8,906 nucleotides of DNA from Rickettsiales bacterium (GCA_002715305.1 PAYV01000024.1:5334-14239); one strand, 5' to 3'. Numbered from the stretch's first letter, positions 1 through 6,157 are shown. The notes: a model not told the origin generated them from the sequence alone. Numbers and translations: made by a program.

Positions 1-261
1 GAAATCTTAGTTCAGGGATATATGTTTCCTTTAGAAGAATCAGAGGAGCAAAGTCTCTTTCTTTTAGGACCTTTTCCATTAAGTTGTCCTTATCATCCTC
101 ATGTTTCATCTAATTTATTAATAGAGGTACATGCAAAAAAACCAGTGTTTTTCTCTTATGATCCAGTAAATATTAAAGGAAAATTGGAACTAGTTCCAAA
201 AGATGATGATTACAATATTTTTTTTCGACTAAATGATGCTAAATTGGTTTCAAAAAACTAA
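1..261 (+). CDS. DUF3299-like protein, C-terminal part (5' end outside window)
   Basis: The frame is open from the first base, so the ATG at 22 is an internal Met and the gene begins upstream of the window. The 86 visible residues carry the DUF3299 pattern. A GYMFPLE segment is followed by FLLGPFPLSCPYHPHV, in the place where better-known members have a FLLVPYxGACxHxPPP stretch, then IEVHAKKPV and a final beta strand KGKLELV. The Cys-Pro-Tyr-His-Pro-His cluster could bind a metal; that is inference. From memory of the family, DUF3299 proteins accompany a DUF2796 periplasmic protein and a LolCDE-like ABC transporter in Zur-regulated zinc loci such as Vibrio zrgABCDE. The Zur-box-like palindrome at 945-959 and the neighbouring DUF1826 gene fit that setting. 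The gene converges on the DUF1826 gene with 28 bases between stops and no visible hairpin terminator. Confidence 0.72.
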   Translation, partial: EILVQGYMFPLEESEEQSLFLLGPFPLSCPYHPHVSSNLLIEVHAKKPVFFSYDPVNIKGKLELVPKDDDYNIFFRLNDAKLVSKN

Positions 262-289
262 AAAATTAATTTAAGGATCAGTTAATATT

Positions 290-682
290 TTATGAAACTT
301 CATTAAACTTTTTTATTTCTTCTAAAAATAAAGAGTTATCAAGTCGCAAAAGTATTGAGGAACCGCCGATTAATGCAGAATCAGGTGTTCTATGCAGTAT
401 ACCTTCACTGCCACCCCGAAAAATAGCAATATCCCAAGTATTTATGGACTGAAGTGCTAATTCGTCCATAATTATTTCTTTATTAGACATACCCCTAACA
501 TATGCATTTCTGTTAGCTCCATAATTTGGTAATATTTCAGTACCTTCTCCAGCATATGTTACCAGTAGTCTATAAGGAACCATATCAACATGATAACGTT
601 TACAACCCCTTTTAGTTCCAATCCAAAAACTTATTTTTTCTTCACCAAGAAATTTGCAAAATACTTTACAAATTTCACTCAT
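290..682 (-). CDS. DUF1826 family protein, intact C-terminal part of a frameshifted gene
   Basis: The 130 residues from the ATG at 682 contain the DUF1826 core: GCKRYHVDMVPYRLLVTY followed by GEGTE, and a later GILHRTP. The frame stays open without a start codon back to a stop at 869-871. Those extra residues (ending DPFYDIWIND) look like normal protein, so Met at 682 is probably internal. The true start is likely the ATG at 935 in another frame (see the 683-935 entry). His31, Asp33 and His97, numbered from 682, are spaced like the HxD...H iron-binding triad of double-stranded beta-helix dioxygenases, with Arg113 as a possible co-substrate anchor. This enzymatic reading is my inference. From memory, DUF1826 genes often lie beside zinc-responsive genes such as COG0523 GTPases. 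If translated only from 682, the product would lack roughly 80 N-terminal residues. Confidence 0.75.
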   Translation of the reverse strand: MSEICKVFCKFLGEEKISFWIGTKRGCKRYHVDMVPYRLLVTYAGEGTEILPNYGANRNAYVRGMSNKEIIMDELALQSINTWDIAIFRGGSEGILHRTPDSALIGGSSILLRLDNSLFLEEIKKFNEVS

Positions 683-935
683 ATCATTTATCCAAATATC
701 ATAAAAGGGATCATTCTTGATATTTTTTGATATATCATAATGTAGAAGTTTTTTTATATTTTCTTTTGCATAGTCAAATCTTATAAAACCTGCTTTTGAG
801 GAAAAGGTTGTTAATAATTTTTCAAAAAATAATTCAGAATTTGTGGGTTTTTTTTCTGTTAATAATCTTTAAATGATCATTTTTTTTTTTAAAATCTAAA
901 AGATCATTTGTAATATTTTTAAAATCAGCTATCAT
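683..935 (-). pseudogene. 5' part of the DUF1826 gene, separated by a one-base frameshift
   Basis: On the minus strand an ATG at 935 opens a frame reading MIADFKNITNDLL... that ends at a TGA soon after an A8 run (T8 at 848-855 on the plus strand). Reading that run as seven A's joins this frame to the DUF1826 frame (...NRKKPTNSELFFEKLL...). This gives one continuous protein of about 214 residues, near the length I would expect for the family. The frame also crosses an A11 run (880-890), a second slippage-prone site. The ATG lies about 10 bases downstream of the Zur-like palindrome and its TATAAT hexamer, which supports it as the original start. The break may be a homopolymer sequencing error, a real mutation, or a site where polymerase slippage restores the frame. 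Confidence 0.6.
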
Positions 936-944
936 TTTATTAAG

Positions 945-959
945 TGTTATATTATAACA
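945..959 (-). promoter_or_regulatory. Zur box (zinc-uptake-regulator operator) upstream of DUF1826
   Basis: TGTTATATTATAACA is a perfect 15-bp palindrome: 7-bp arms TGTTATA/TATAACA around one central base. It matches the proteobacterial Zur consensus GTTATAnTATAAC. It lies 9 bases before the rebuilt ATG of the DUF1826 gene and 59 bases before the PepSY gene on the other strand. Zn-loaded Zur bound here would cover the -10 element at 951-956 and block transcription when zinc is plentiful. The palindrome is seen directly; its assignment to Zur rests on the known consensus and the zinc-linked neighbours. An AT-rich background raises the chance of random AT palindromes, but the G/C positions at 946 and 958 fall where the consensus has them. 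Confidence 0.72.
951..956 (-). promoter_or_regulatory. Candidate -10 element for the DUF1826 gene
   Basis: The minus strand reads TATAAT, a perfect sigma70-type -10 hexamer, inside the Zur-like palindrome. A start about 7 bases downstream (near 944) would give a leader of about 10 bases before the ATG at 935. No good -35 hexamer is seen 16-18 bases upstream, so the promoter may be weak or the match may come from the palindrome itself. Confidence 0.45.
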
Positions 960-1018
960 TAAAATATAAATAAGAAATTATTTATTGAAAATTAAGTTTT
1001 TATGACGATATAAATTTT

Positions 1019-1546
1019 ATGTTTAGGCTTTTATTCTTTTCATTATTTAGCACTATTGCATTTGCAAATGACCCCGATCTCGATGATATCAAGTTGTATG
1101 ATATCGTGAAGGTTGAGCATTGTCTTGATCAGGCTTATGATAGGATACCTGGATACGCTAGAAAATTGGAATTTAAAATTGAAGGAGATGATCCGATTTA
1201 TGAATTTGATATTGAATCTAAGAAAGATGGAACATTTTATAACGTGGAATGTAATGCCGAAGAAGGATTCATTATTGAAGTTGAACGTGAAGTTGATGCC
1301 AATGATCCAGTTTTTAGAAATGCTGCTAAAATTTCAATTGACCAAGCCAGAGTACTAGTTTTAAACATTCATCCTGGAAGAGTTGTAAATGAAGAAAGAG
1401 AAATTGGAATGGATGGTTCCTTTACCTATGAATTTGACGTCAAAACTGATGCTGGTTATGAAATTAAGGTTGATGTTGATGCTGTATCTGGTGCTATTGA
1501 GGAAGCAAATTTTGAATTGTATGAAATTGGTTTAGAGAAAGAATAA
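1019..1546 (+). CDS. Secreted protein with two PepSY-like domains
   Basis: The 175-residue product begins with a short Sec signal peptide (MFRLLFFSLFSTIAFA, probable cleavage before NDPD), so it is exported, most likely to the periplasm. The mature part contains two similar alpha-plus-beta units at about residues 31-90 and 101-171. Each has a helix followed by an 'EF.I...DG....E..V....G.I.E' strand pattern typical of PepSY domains (COG3212-like). The protein is very acidic and has two cysteines, at 35 and 78, both in the first unit. PepSY domains are thought to inhibit or assist proteases or to bind ligands; the role here is unknown. No Shine-Dalgarno is visible. The gene diverges from the DUF1826 gene across an 83-bp gap holding the Zur-like box, so shared zinc control is possible but unproven. 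Confidence 0.85.
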   Translation: MFRLLFFSLFSTIAFANDPDLDDIKLYDIVKVEHCLDQAYDRIPGYARKLEFKIEGDDPIYEFDIESKKDGTFYNVECNAEEGFIIEVEREVDANDPVFRNAAKISIDQARVLVLNIHPGRVVNEEREIGMDGSFTYEFDVKTDAGYEIKVDVDAVSGAIEEANFELYEIGLEKE

Positions 1547-1595
1547 AAACTTCTTTATTTATTCATATATTGTATTATTTAATAAGATTTAGATC

Positions 1596-2038
1596 ATGTT
1601 CTTAGCCACGAAATTTTTAGTTATTCTTTTCAGTTTGGTTTTTTTTGCACATAATGTTAACTCTGTTGTAAAAACTCTTACTTGTAAGTTGAATTATGGT
1701 ATTTCAGGTAAAAATGATGAGACTGATATTGAATTCAGAATCTTAGTATAATAGATAAATCTCAAACATTATATCTGGATATTGAAAATAAGTGGTTATC
1801 CGTACAAAGTTTTCAAGACTATCATGATGGTGAGAAAAAATTATCAAAAATAGATTTTAATATCAGCGATTCTCTAATTTTTTCAGTTAGTTATTTAGAG
1901 TCTAATAATGTTTTAGTATCAAAAAATGTTATTGAATTAAATAGATACAATGGTTTTGTTAAACATGAATTTAAAACTAATCAAGAGACGATTTACAGAA
2001 CCGGATATTGTGAAATTTTAAAAAAAAAATTGTTTTAA
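1596..2038 (+). pseudogene. Small secreted protein gene with one internal frameshift
   Basis: An ATG at 1596 starts a signal-peptide-like sequence (MFLATKFLVILFSLVFFAHN...) followed by VVKTLTCKLNYG, and runs to a stop at 1749-1751. A second frame becomes open at 1733, directly after a stop at 1730-1732, and reads on as NLSIIDKSQTLYLDIENKW... to a TAA at 2036-2038. Adding one base (or removing two) between 1733 and 1748 joins the parts into one protein of about 147 residues. Its mature part is probably beta-rich, with one cysteine near each end (TLTCKL and GYCEI) that could form a disulfide. There is no long homopolymer at the break. I do not recognise the family. It follows the PepSY gene by 49 bases on the same strand. 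Confidence 0.6.
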
Positions 2039-2122
2039 ATCGCAGTGTAGAATGTTAACTTTTTTTGAATATTAGTATTGAAACTTGTATTTTTAAATTT
2101 TTATCTAAGAAAAAATTGAACT

Positions 2123-3973
2123 TCATTTTGACTTGTAATTCTTTAGAACTAGAACATTCCAAGCAAACAATCTATAATCTTTCTTTCCGCTGTAATGGCT
2201 ATCTATCATTTGTGATAAAATTTTTTTATTAATTGGATAATTATTACTTAGATTATTAGGTTTCTTAATGGTCTTAATCCAATCATTAATAGGCACGGCA
2301 AAACCATGTTTTGGTCTATTTATTATATTTTTGGGTAAATATCTCTTAGCTAGCTGTTTCAATATATATTTACCGTTTCCATTCCTAACTTTAAACTTCA
2401 TTGGTAGTTTGTTGGCAAAATTAGTCACATCGTTGTCTAAAAATGGTGTACGAACCTCAAGTGAATGAAGCATACTTGCTCTATCCATTTTAGTTAATAC
2501 ATAATCTTGTAAATAAAATTTAGTATAGTATTCTTGTGTTCGTGCAATAATATTTTTTCTACTGCTTTGGCTCCATAAATCTATAGCGTCATCATATAAT
2601 TCATTTATGTCAGTTTTTTCTTCAAATAGATCAGATATTTCATCTGATTGAAGACTAGATAACCAAACTGGATTCCATATTTCTTGTCTAAATTGTAGAC
2701 CTTTAGCTACTTTATTTATTTTATAAAATAAATTCATATAATTTGATTTAATAGGTAAGAAGTCTGCAAGTCGTGCTATTTTTTTTCTTAAGAAATATGG
2801 ACTAAATTTCATATAATTAATTAGTTTTAAAAATTCAAAAGTTGTATAACCACAAAATATTTCATCCGAACCATCACCACCAATCATTACTTTAGAAATT
2901 TTACGTGCCTCTTTACACAGATAGTATGATGGTACGAAAGAATAATCCCCCATTGGCTCATCTAAACTTTTCAAACAAAAAATTAATTCCTTTTGCCAAT
3001 CCTTGGATTGCATTACGATCAATTTATTTTTCATCTTTAAGTGCTTTGCTACCTTTTTTGCATATACAGATTCATCATAGCTCTCTTGGTCAACTCCAAT
3101 GCTCAAAGAACCAGCAAAATTATCAGGTGCAATTTTTTTTAATATCGAACAAACAAGACTTGAATCTATTCCTCCAGATAAAAAAGCACCAACAGGTACA
3201 TCTGATATAAATCGACTACTAACTGCTTTAGTTAATAAATCATCCAATTCATCAAGAATGTCATGTTCTTTTCTGTAATAAAATGTTTCATCTTCTTGAA
3301 TTTTAAAATGATAATATTTTTTTTTATCTAAAAAATTTTTTTCTACATCAAAAATTATATATTCACCCGCCTCACATTTATAACAATTTTCAAATAATGA
3401 ATGAGGTGATGGAATATGATTGAATACAAAATATTTTTTCAAAGACAAAGTCGAAATTTTTTTTTCAACAAAAGAATGTTCCGAAAGGCTTAAAAGTTCA
3501 GAGCTAAAAATAAAATTTTGGTTTTTAAAATAATAAAATAGAGGCTTTTCTCCAAATCTGTCTCTAGCAATTATTATACGCTTTTCTTTTTTATCCCAAA
3601 TACCAATCGCAAACATACCATTAAACTTTTCGAAACAACTTTCTTGCCAATACTCAAATGCTCTTAAGACTAACTCGGTGTCGCTGTTTTTAGAGGTAAA
3701 TTTAATTTTTTTTTTTTCTAAAGTTTTTCTTAAAAAGCCAGCATTATATATTTCTCCATTATATGTTAGAACATATCTTCCATTATCACTAATCATTGGT
3801 TGCTTACCGCCTTTTTCATCTATAATGGTAAGCCTTGCATGACCAAAAACACAACGTGAATTATTTTCACTAAAAATATTATTATCATCTGGGCCTCTGT
3901 GATCTAATTTATTTATCATAGAGCGAATATCTTTTATATTCCCTTGCCCCCAAAATCCAGCAATACCACACAT
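2123..3973 (-). CDS. asnB: Asparagine synthetase (glutamine-hydrolysing)
   Basis: The complete 616-residue class II amidotransferase converts aspartate, glutamine and ATP to asparagine, glutamate, AMP and pyrophosphate in the cytosol. The start is fixed by MCGIAGF: after Met removal Cys2 becomes the N-terminal nucleophile of the glutaminase domain. That domain also shows DHRGPDD (24-30), YNGEIYN (71-77) and RDRFGEKP (137-144). The synthetase domain has the PP-loop SGGIDSS (266-272) for ATP, DEPMGD (338-343), GGDGSDE (365-371) and the C-terminal signature KMDRASMLHSLEVRTPFLD (495-513). All catalytic motifs look intact. At 616 residues it is longer than E. coli AsnB (about 554) and resembles the longer type often found in polysaccharide clusters, although no glycosyltransferase lies in this window. 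The start is one base after the stop of the small Cys-tailed protein, so the two are almost certainly co-transcribed. Confidence 0.95.
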   Translation of the reverse strand: MCGIAGFWGQGNIKDIRSMINKLDHRGPDDNNIFSENNSRCVFGHARLTIIDEKGGKQPMISDNGRYVLTYNGEIYNAGFLRKTLEKKKIKFTSKNSDTELVLRAFEYWQESCFEKFNGMFAIGIWDKKEKRIIIARDRFGEKPLFYYFKNQNFIFSSELLSLSEHSFVEKKISTLSLKKYFVFNHIPSPHSLFENCYKCEAGEYIIFDVEKNFLDKKKYYHFKIQEDETFYYRKEHDILDELDDLLTKAVSSRFISDVPVGAFLSGGIDSSLVCSILKKIAPDNFAGSLSIGVDQESYDESVYAKKVAKHLKMKNKLIVMQSKDWQKELIFCLKSLDEPMGDYSFVPSYYLCKEARKISKVMIGGDGSDEIFCGYTTFEFLKLINYMKFSPYFLRKKIARLADFLPIKSNYMNLFYKINKVAKGLQFRQEIWNPVWLSSLQSDEISDLFEEKTDINELYDDAIDLWSQSSRKNIIARTQEYYTKFYLQDYVLTKMDRASMLHSLEVRTPFLDNDVTNFANKLPMKFKVRNGNGKYILKQLAKRYLPKNIINRPKHGFAVPINDWIKTIKKPNNLSNNYPINKKILSQMIDSHYSGKKDYRLFAWNVLVLKNYKSK

Positions 3974-3974
3974 C

Positions 3975-4214
3975 TTAACAACAACCGCAGGATTTTTTCT
4001 TTTTATTTTTTCTTTCTGATAATATTTTTTGAGTTTTAATTAATTCTAAACTTCTTTGTTTATCTTCAATAGCCTTCTTTTGCTTGAGAATTTTGTCTTC
4101 AATGTATTCATATAGCGAATTAAATCCTAATTTTGTTGCTTTTTTTTCCTCATATTTTCTTCGGCCTTTAAGGTTATCAATTATTTTAATAACTTCTTGA
4201 TTCTGCATAAACAT
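3975..4214 (-). CDS. Small lysine-rich protein with C-terminal SCGCC tail
   Basis: The chosen start is the ATG at 4214 (79 residues). An ATG at 4208 is equally possible, and a TTG at 4223 would add three residues. None has a clear Shine-Dalgarno. The protein has an N-terminal region containing NLKGRRKYEEKKATKLGFNSLYEYIEDK, split by my reading into a basic stretch and a helix. A long charged helix, possibly a coiled coil, follows (KILKQKKAIEDKQRSLELI), then a lysine run and the terminal SCGCC. No signal peptide or membrane segment is seen. The three clustered cysteines at the extreme C-terminus could bind a metal (Zn, Cu or Fe-S) or be modified. The single-base gap to asnB shows tight co-expression. 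I do not recognise a named family, and a role linked to asparagine or amide transfer is only suggested by position. Confidence 0.75.
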   Translation of the reverse strand: MFMQNQEVIKIIDNLKGRRKYEEKKATKLGFNSLYEYIEDKILKQKKAIEDKQRSLELIKTQKILSERKNKKKKSCGCC

Positions 4215-4230
4215 TTTATGCAATAAAATA

Positions 4231-4256
4231 TTTATAAAATCAATATATTTTATAAA
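4231..4256. repeat. AT-only inverted repeat upstream of the asnB operon
   Basis: TTTATAAAAT and ATTTTATAAA form a perfect 10-bp inverted repeat around a 6-base spacer. It lies 16 bases upstream of the small Cys-tailed gene and in the gap shared with the divergent gene at 4385. It could be an operator or part of the promoter region. Because both arms contain only A and T in an AT-rich gap, chance is a real alternative. Confidence 0.35.
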
Positions 4257-4384
4257 GGTAATCTTGAACTAGATAAAATATACAAACATTATTGAGCGGA
4301 TTGCAGTAAATATTATTATTAGATTTTATTAAAAAAAAAATGAGATCTTTTTTAAAATTAATAATAAATACTTATATTTTAAAT

Positions 4385-4795
4385 ATGAAAAAATTATTTA
4401 TTTTAAGAATTCTTATTTTTTCAATTTGTATATTGGTATTTCATCCATGTTACTCAAAGTGGGAAAAATTTCGTGAACATAAAATTTTTACTGAATATTT
4501 TCAGTTAGAGTCAGTAAAAAAAATTAATAATTTTATTTATGTATGGAGTATGATCGATTATAAAGAACCGCAGAAAAGTGGAAACCTTAGTACAAAATTT
4601 TACTCAAAATATGATTGTAGTAAAAAAAGATATCAAATTATAAGTATAATAGAATATAAAAATAGTATGGGAAGAGGAAGAAATTTTGAATATACAAAAA
4701 ACATTACGAATGAATCTGCAAATATAAAATGGATTTATCCATCATTTGATAGTGCAGATTATACTAAGATTAAATTCATGTGTAATAATAAATAA
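4385..4795 (+). CDS. Surface-adhesin-E-like exported protein
   Basis: An upstream in-frame ATG at 4340 would add 15 residues, but the ATG at 4385 places a normal Sec signal peptide at the N-terminus (MKKLFILRILIFSICILVF..., cleavage probably before KWEKF), so I chose it. The 136-residue product has the pattern of the surface-adhesin protein E-like family: an initial W, VWSMIDYKEP in the middle, then SKYDCSKKRY, a glycine-containing 'SMGRG' turn, a W..P segment, and a final KFMC. The two cysteines of the mature protein (YDC and FMC) probably form a disulfide. In this family function outside a few pathogens is unknown; here it is best called a small periplasmic or surface protein. It ends two bases before the glutathione transferase gene, which suggests one transcript. 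Confidence 0.75.
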   Translation: MKKLFILRILIFSICILVFHPCYSKWEKFREHKIFTEYFQLESVKKINNFIYVWSMIDYKEPQKSGNLSTKFYSKYDCSKKRYQIISIIEYKNSMGRGRNFEYTKNITNESANIKWIYPSFDSADYTKIKFMCNNK

Positions 4796-4797
4796 AT

Positions 4798-5727
4798 ATG
4801 GGTAAATTAATTGATGGCAAATGGAATATTGAGTCAATTATCACATGTAATAATTATGGTGAGTATGAACGCATTCCAAGAACATTTTTAGATACTATTT
4901 CAAATGAACATAAAACTTTTAAACCAGAGTCCAACCGTTATCATCTTTACGTAAGCTATGCATGTCCATGGGCAACTAGAACTCTAATTTACAGGCAACT
5001 AAAGGATTTAGATAGACATATAGGTGTGAGTATAGTCCATCCAGACATGCTCGAGGATGGTTGGAAATTTGATCAAAGTTTCCCAGGTGCCACTAAAGAT
5101 CACTTATATGGTAAAAGTTTTTTAAGAGAAATATACCAAAAAGCAGATAAATTTGTAACTTCAAGCGTAACGGTACCAGTTTTATGGGACAAAAAAACAG
5201 AGACAATTGTTAATAATGAATCTTCTCATATTATTAGAATTTTTAATTCTAATTTTAACAAACTAACAGGCAACCAAAATAACTATTTTCCTAAAGATAA
5301 ACAGACAGAAATTGAAGAAATGAATAAACTAATATATGAAAGTATAAATAATGGAGTGTACAAAAGTGGATTTGCATTAACCCAAAAAGCTTATGAGAAA
5401 GCTGTCATCAAATTATTTGAAGTTCTTGAACAATTAGATAAAGTTTTAAGTAAGTCTAAATATCTAATTGAAAATACTCTTACTGAAGCAGATTTAAGGT
5501 TAATTCCTACTCTACTGAGGTTTGATTGTGTTTATGTTACACACTTTAAATGCAATATCAAACGGATCATTGATTTTAAAAATTTGCATAGATATATGGA
5601 AGATTTATTACAAATTCCTGCAATAAAAAATACATTTTTTATTGATCATATTAAACGTCACTATTTCTGTAGTCACAAATCAATAAATCCCTACAAAATT
5701 ATACCCGTAGGACCAATAGATTTTTGA
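4798..5727 (+). CDS. Glutathionyl-hydroquinone reductase (Xi-class glutathione S-transferase)
   Basis: The 309-residue cytosolic enzyme is of the YqjG/PcpF/ECM4 type, which uses glutathione to reduce glutathionyl-hydroquinones and related quinone adducts. The thioredoxin-like N-terminal domain has YHLYVSYACPWATRTLI with catalytic Cys56 in CPWA, TVPVLWD (125-131) with the cis-Pro, and NNES (139-142) for glutathione binding. The helical C-terminal domain shows NNGVYKSGFA (184-193), whose Tyr corresponds to a substrate-site tyrosine of the class. It also has TEADLRLIPTLLRFD (229-243) and the closing RHYFCSHKSINP...PVGP. Length is near the usual 310-330 and all key residues are present. The gene starts two bases after the adhesin-like gene, with no Shine-Dalgarno, so translation may depend on coupling. 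The family is clear; the natural substrate is not. Confidence 0.92.
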   Translation: MGKLIDGKWNIESIITCNNYGEYERIPRTFLDTISNEHKTFKPESNRYHLYVSYACPWATRTLIYRQLKDLDRHIGVSIVHPDMLEDGWKFDQSFPGATKDHLYGKSFLREIYQKADKFVTSSVTVPVLWDKKTETIVNNESSHIIRIFNSNFNKLTGNQNNYFPKDKQTEIEEMNKLIYESINNGVYKSGFALTQKAYEKAVIKLFEVLEQLDKVLSKSKYLIENTLTEADLRLIPTLLRFDCVYVTHFKCNIKRIIDFKNLHRYMEDLLQIPAIKNTFFIDHIKRHYFCSHKSINPYKIIPVGPIDF

Positions 5728-5747
5728 ATGATTAACTAAAGAGTTGA

Positions 5748-5894
5748 ATACCCGATTGGTTTCAAAGCTTTAAAGAAAGTAAAGAGACAAAAGAAATTTT
5801 ATTACAAAAAGATAAGCTGACGAGCTTAAGTAGATTAATTTTTTCACACAAAAATTTAAATAGATTTGTCAAATTATTTTTTATAGGCCATTAA
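5748..5894 (+). other. Open frame without a start codon, possible gene remnant
   Basis: Directly after an in-frame TGA, 48 codons read IPDWFQSFKESKETKEILL... to a TAA. The amino-acid use looks protein-like, with an amphipathic, Lys-rich helix and a final FVKLFFIGH. There is no ATG, GTG or TTG in the frame and no join to the preceding glutathione transferase. It may be the decayed end of a lost gene or a chance reading frame. Confidence 0.2.
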
Positions 5895-5900
5895 TAATGC

Positions 5901-5999
5901 TTACTTCTTTTTTTTATAGATCCAATAAATTATTACGCCTACAATAAATATTACTAATAAAATACCTCTTCCATAGGCTAAATTTTCAAGAACTTCCAT
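5901..5999 (-). CDS. Small single-pass membrane protein (32 residues)
   Basis: The short minus-strand frame starts with ATG at 5999 and ends with TAA at 5901. The protein has a short polar N-terminus (MEVLENLAYGRG), one uninterrupted hydrophobic helix (ILLVIFIVGVIIYWIY) and a basic tail (KKKK). This is the full layout of a small inner-membrane protein with its basic end in the cytoplasm. The ATG, clean helix and positive-inside tail in a 458-bp gap argue that it is real. The ribosome binding site is weak. I do not recognise a family. Such proteins often serve as accessory subunits or regulators of larger membrane complexes, but no such complex is visible in this window. Confidence 0.55.
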   Translation of the reverse strand: MEVLENLAYGRGILLVIFIVGVIIYWIYKKKK

Positions 6000-6136
6000 A
6001 TTGATCTACTTTATAATCTTTTATAGCAAGTAATCCTATCATGGGTTTGATTAAAACTGTTTTCATTCCTATCATATTCGGTTAGAGTTAAGTATTGATA
6101 ATAGTAATTAATTTCATATTTAATTATAAGTCATTA

Positions 6137-6157
6137 TTTCGACCATACGTATCGAAA
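6137..6157. promoter_or_regulatory. Inverted repeat upstream of the methanethiol-oxidase gene
   Basis: TTTCGA (6137-6142) and TCGAAA (6152-6157) form a perfect 6-bp inverted repeat with a 9-base spacer; the spacer overlaps an inner palindrome ATACGTAT (6145-6152). It ends 61 bases before the ATG at 6219, where an operator or activator site would be expected. The two C/G-bearing arms are notable against the AT-rich surroundings. No known regulator is assigned. Confidence 0.35.

Noticed and set aside
985..1014. TTGAAA and TATAAA with an 18-base spacer as a sigma70 promoter for the PepSY gene
   Set aside because: The -10 element would end 4 bases before the ATG at 1019, so transcription would begin at or after the start codon.
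1113..1358. 81-residue open frame in another phase of the PepSY gene
   Set aside because: It lies wholly inside a gene with a clear signal peptide and domain pattern, and its own sequence resembles no protein family.
2268..3210. Plus-strand open frames (2268-2468, 2905-3210) opposite asnB
   Set aside because: They are antisense to conserved catalytic segments of asparagine synthetase and have no protein-like features.
3973..3975. Lasso-peptide or other RiPP system built from the SCGCC protein and asnB
   Set aside because: The synthetase has full AsnB motifs including the glutaminase Cys2, and there is no leader peptidase, RRE or transporter beside it; kept only as a remote alternative.
4340..4384. 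Upstream ATG at 4340 as the start of the adhesin-E-like gene
   Set aside because: It would bury the signal peptide behind 15 extra residues; the ATG at 4385 directly begins a typical signal sequence.
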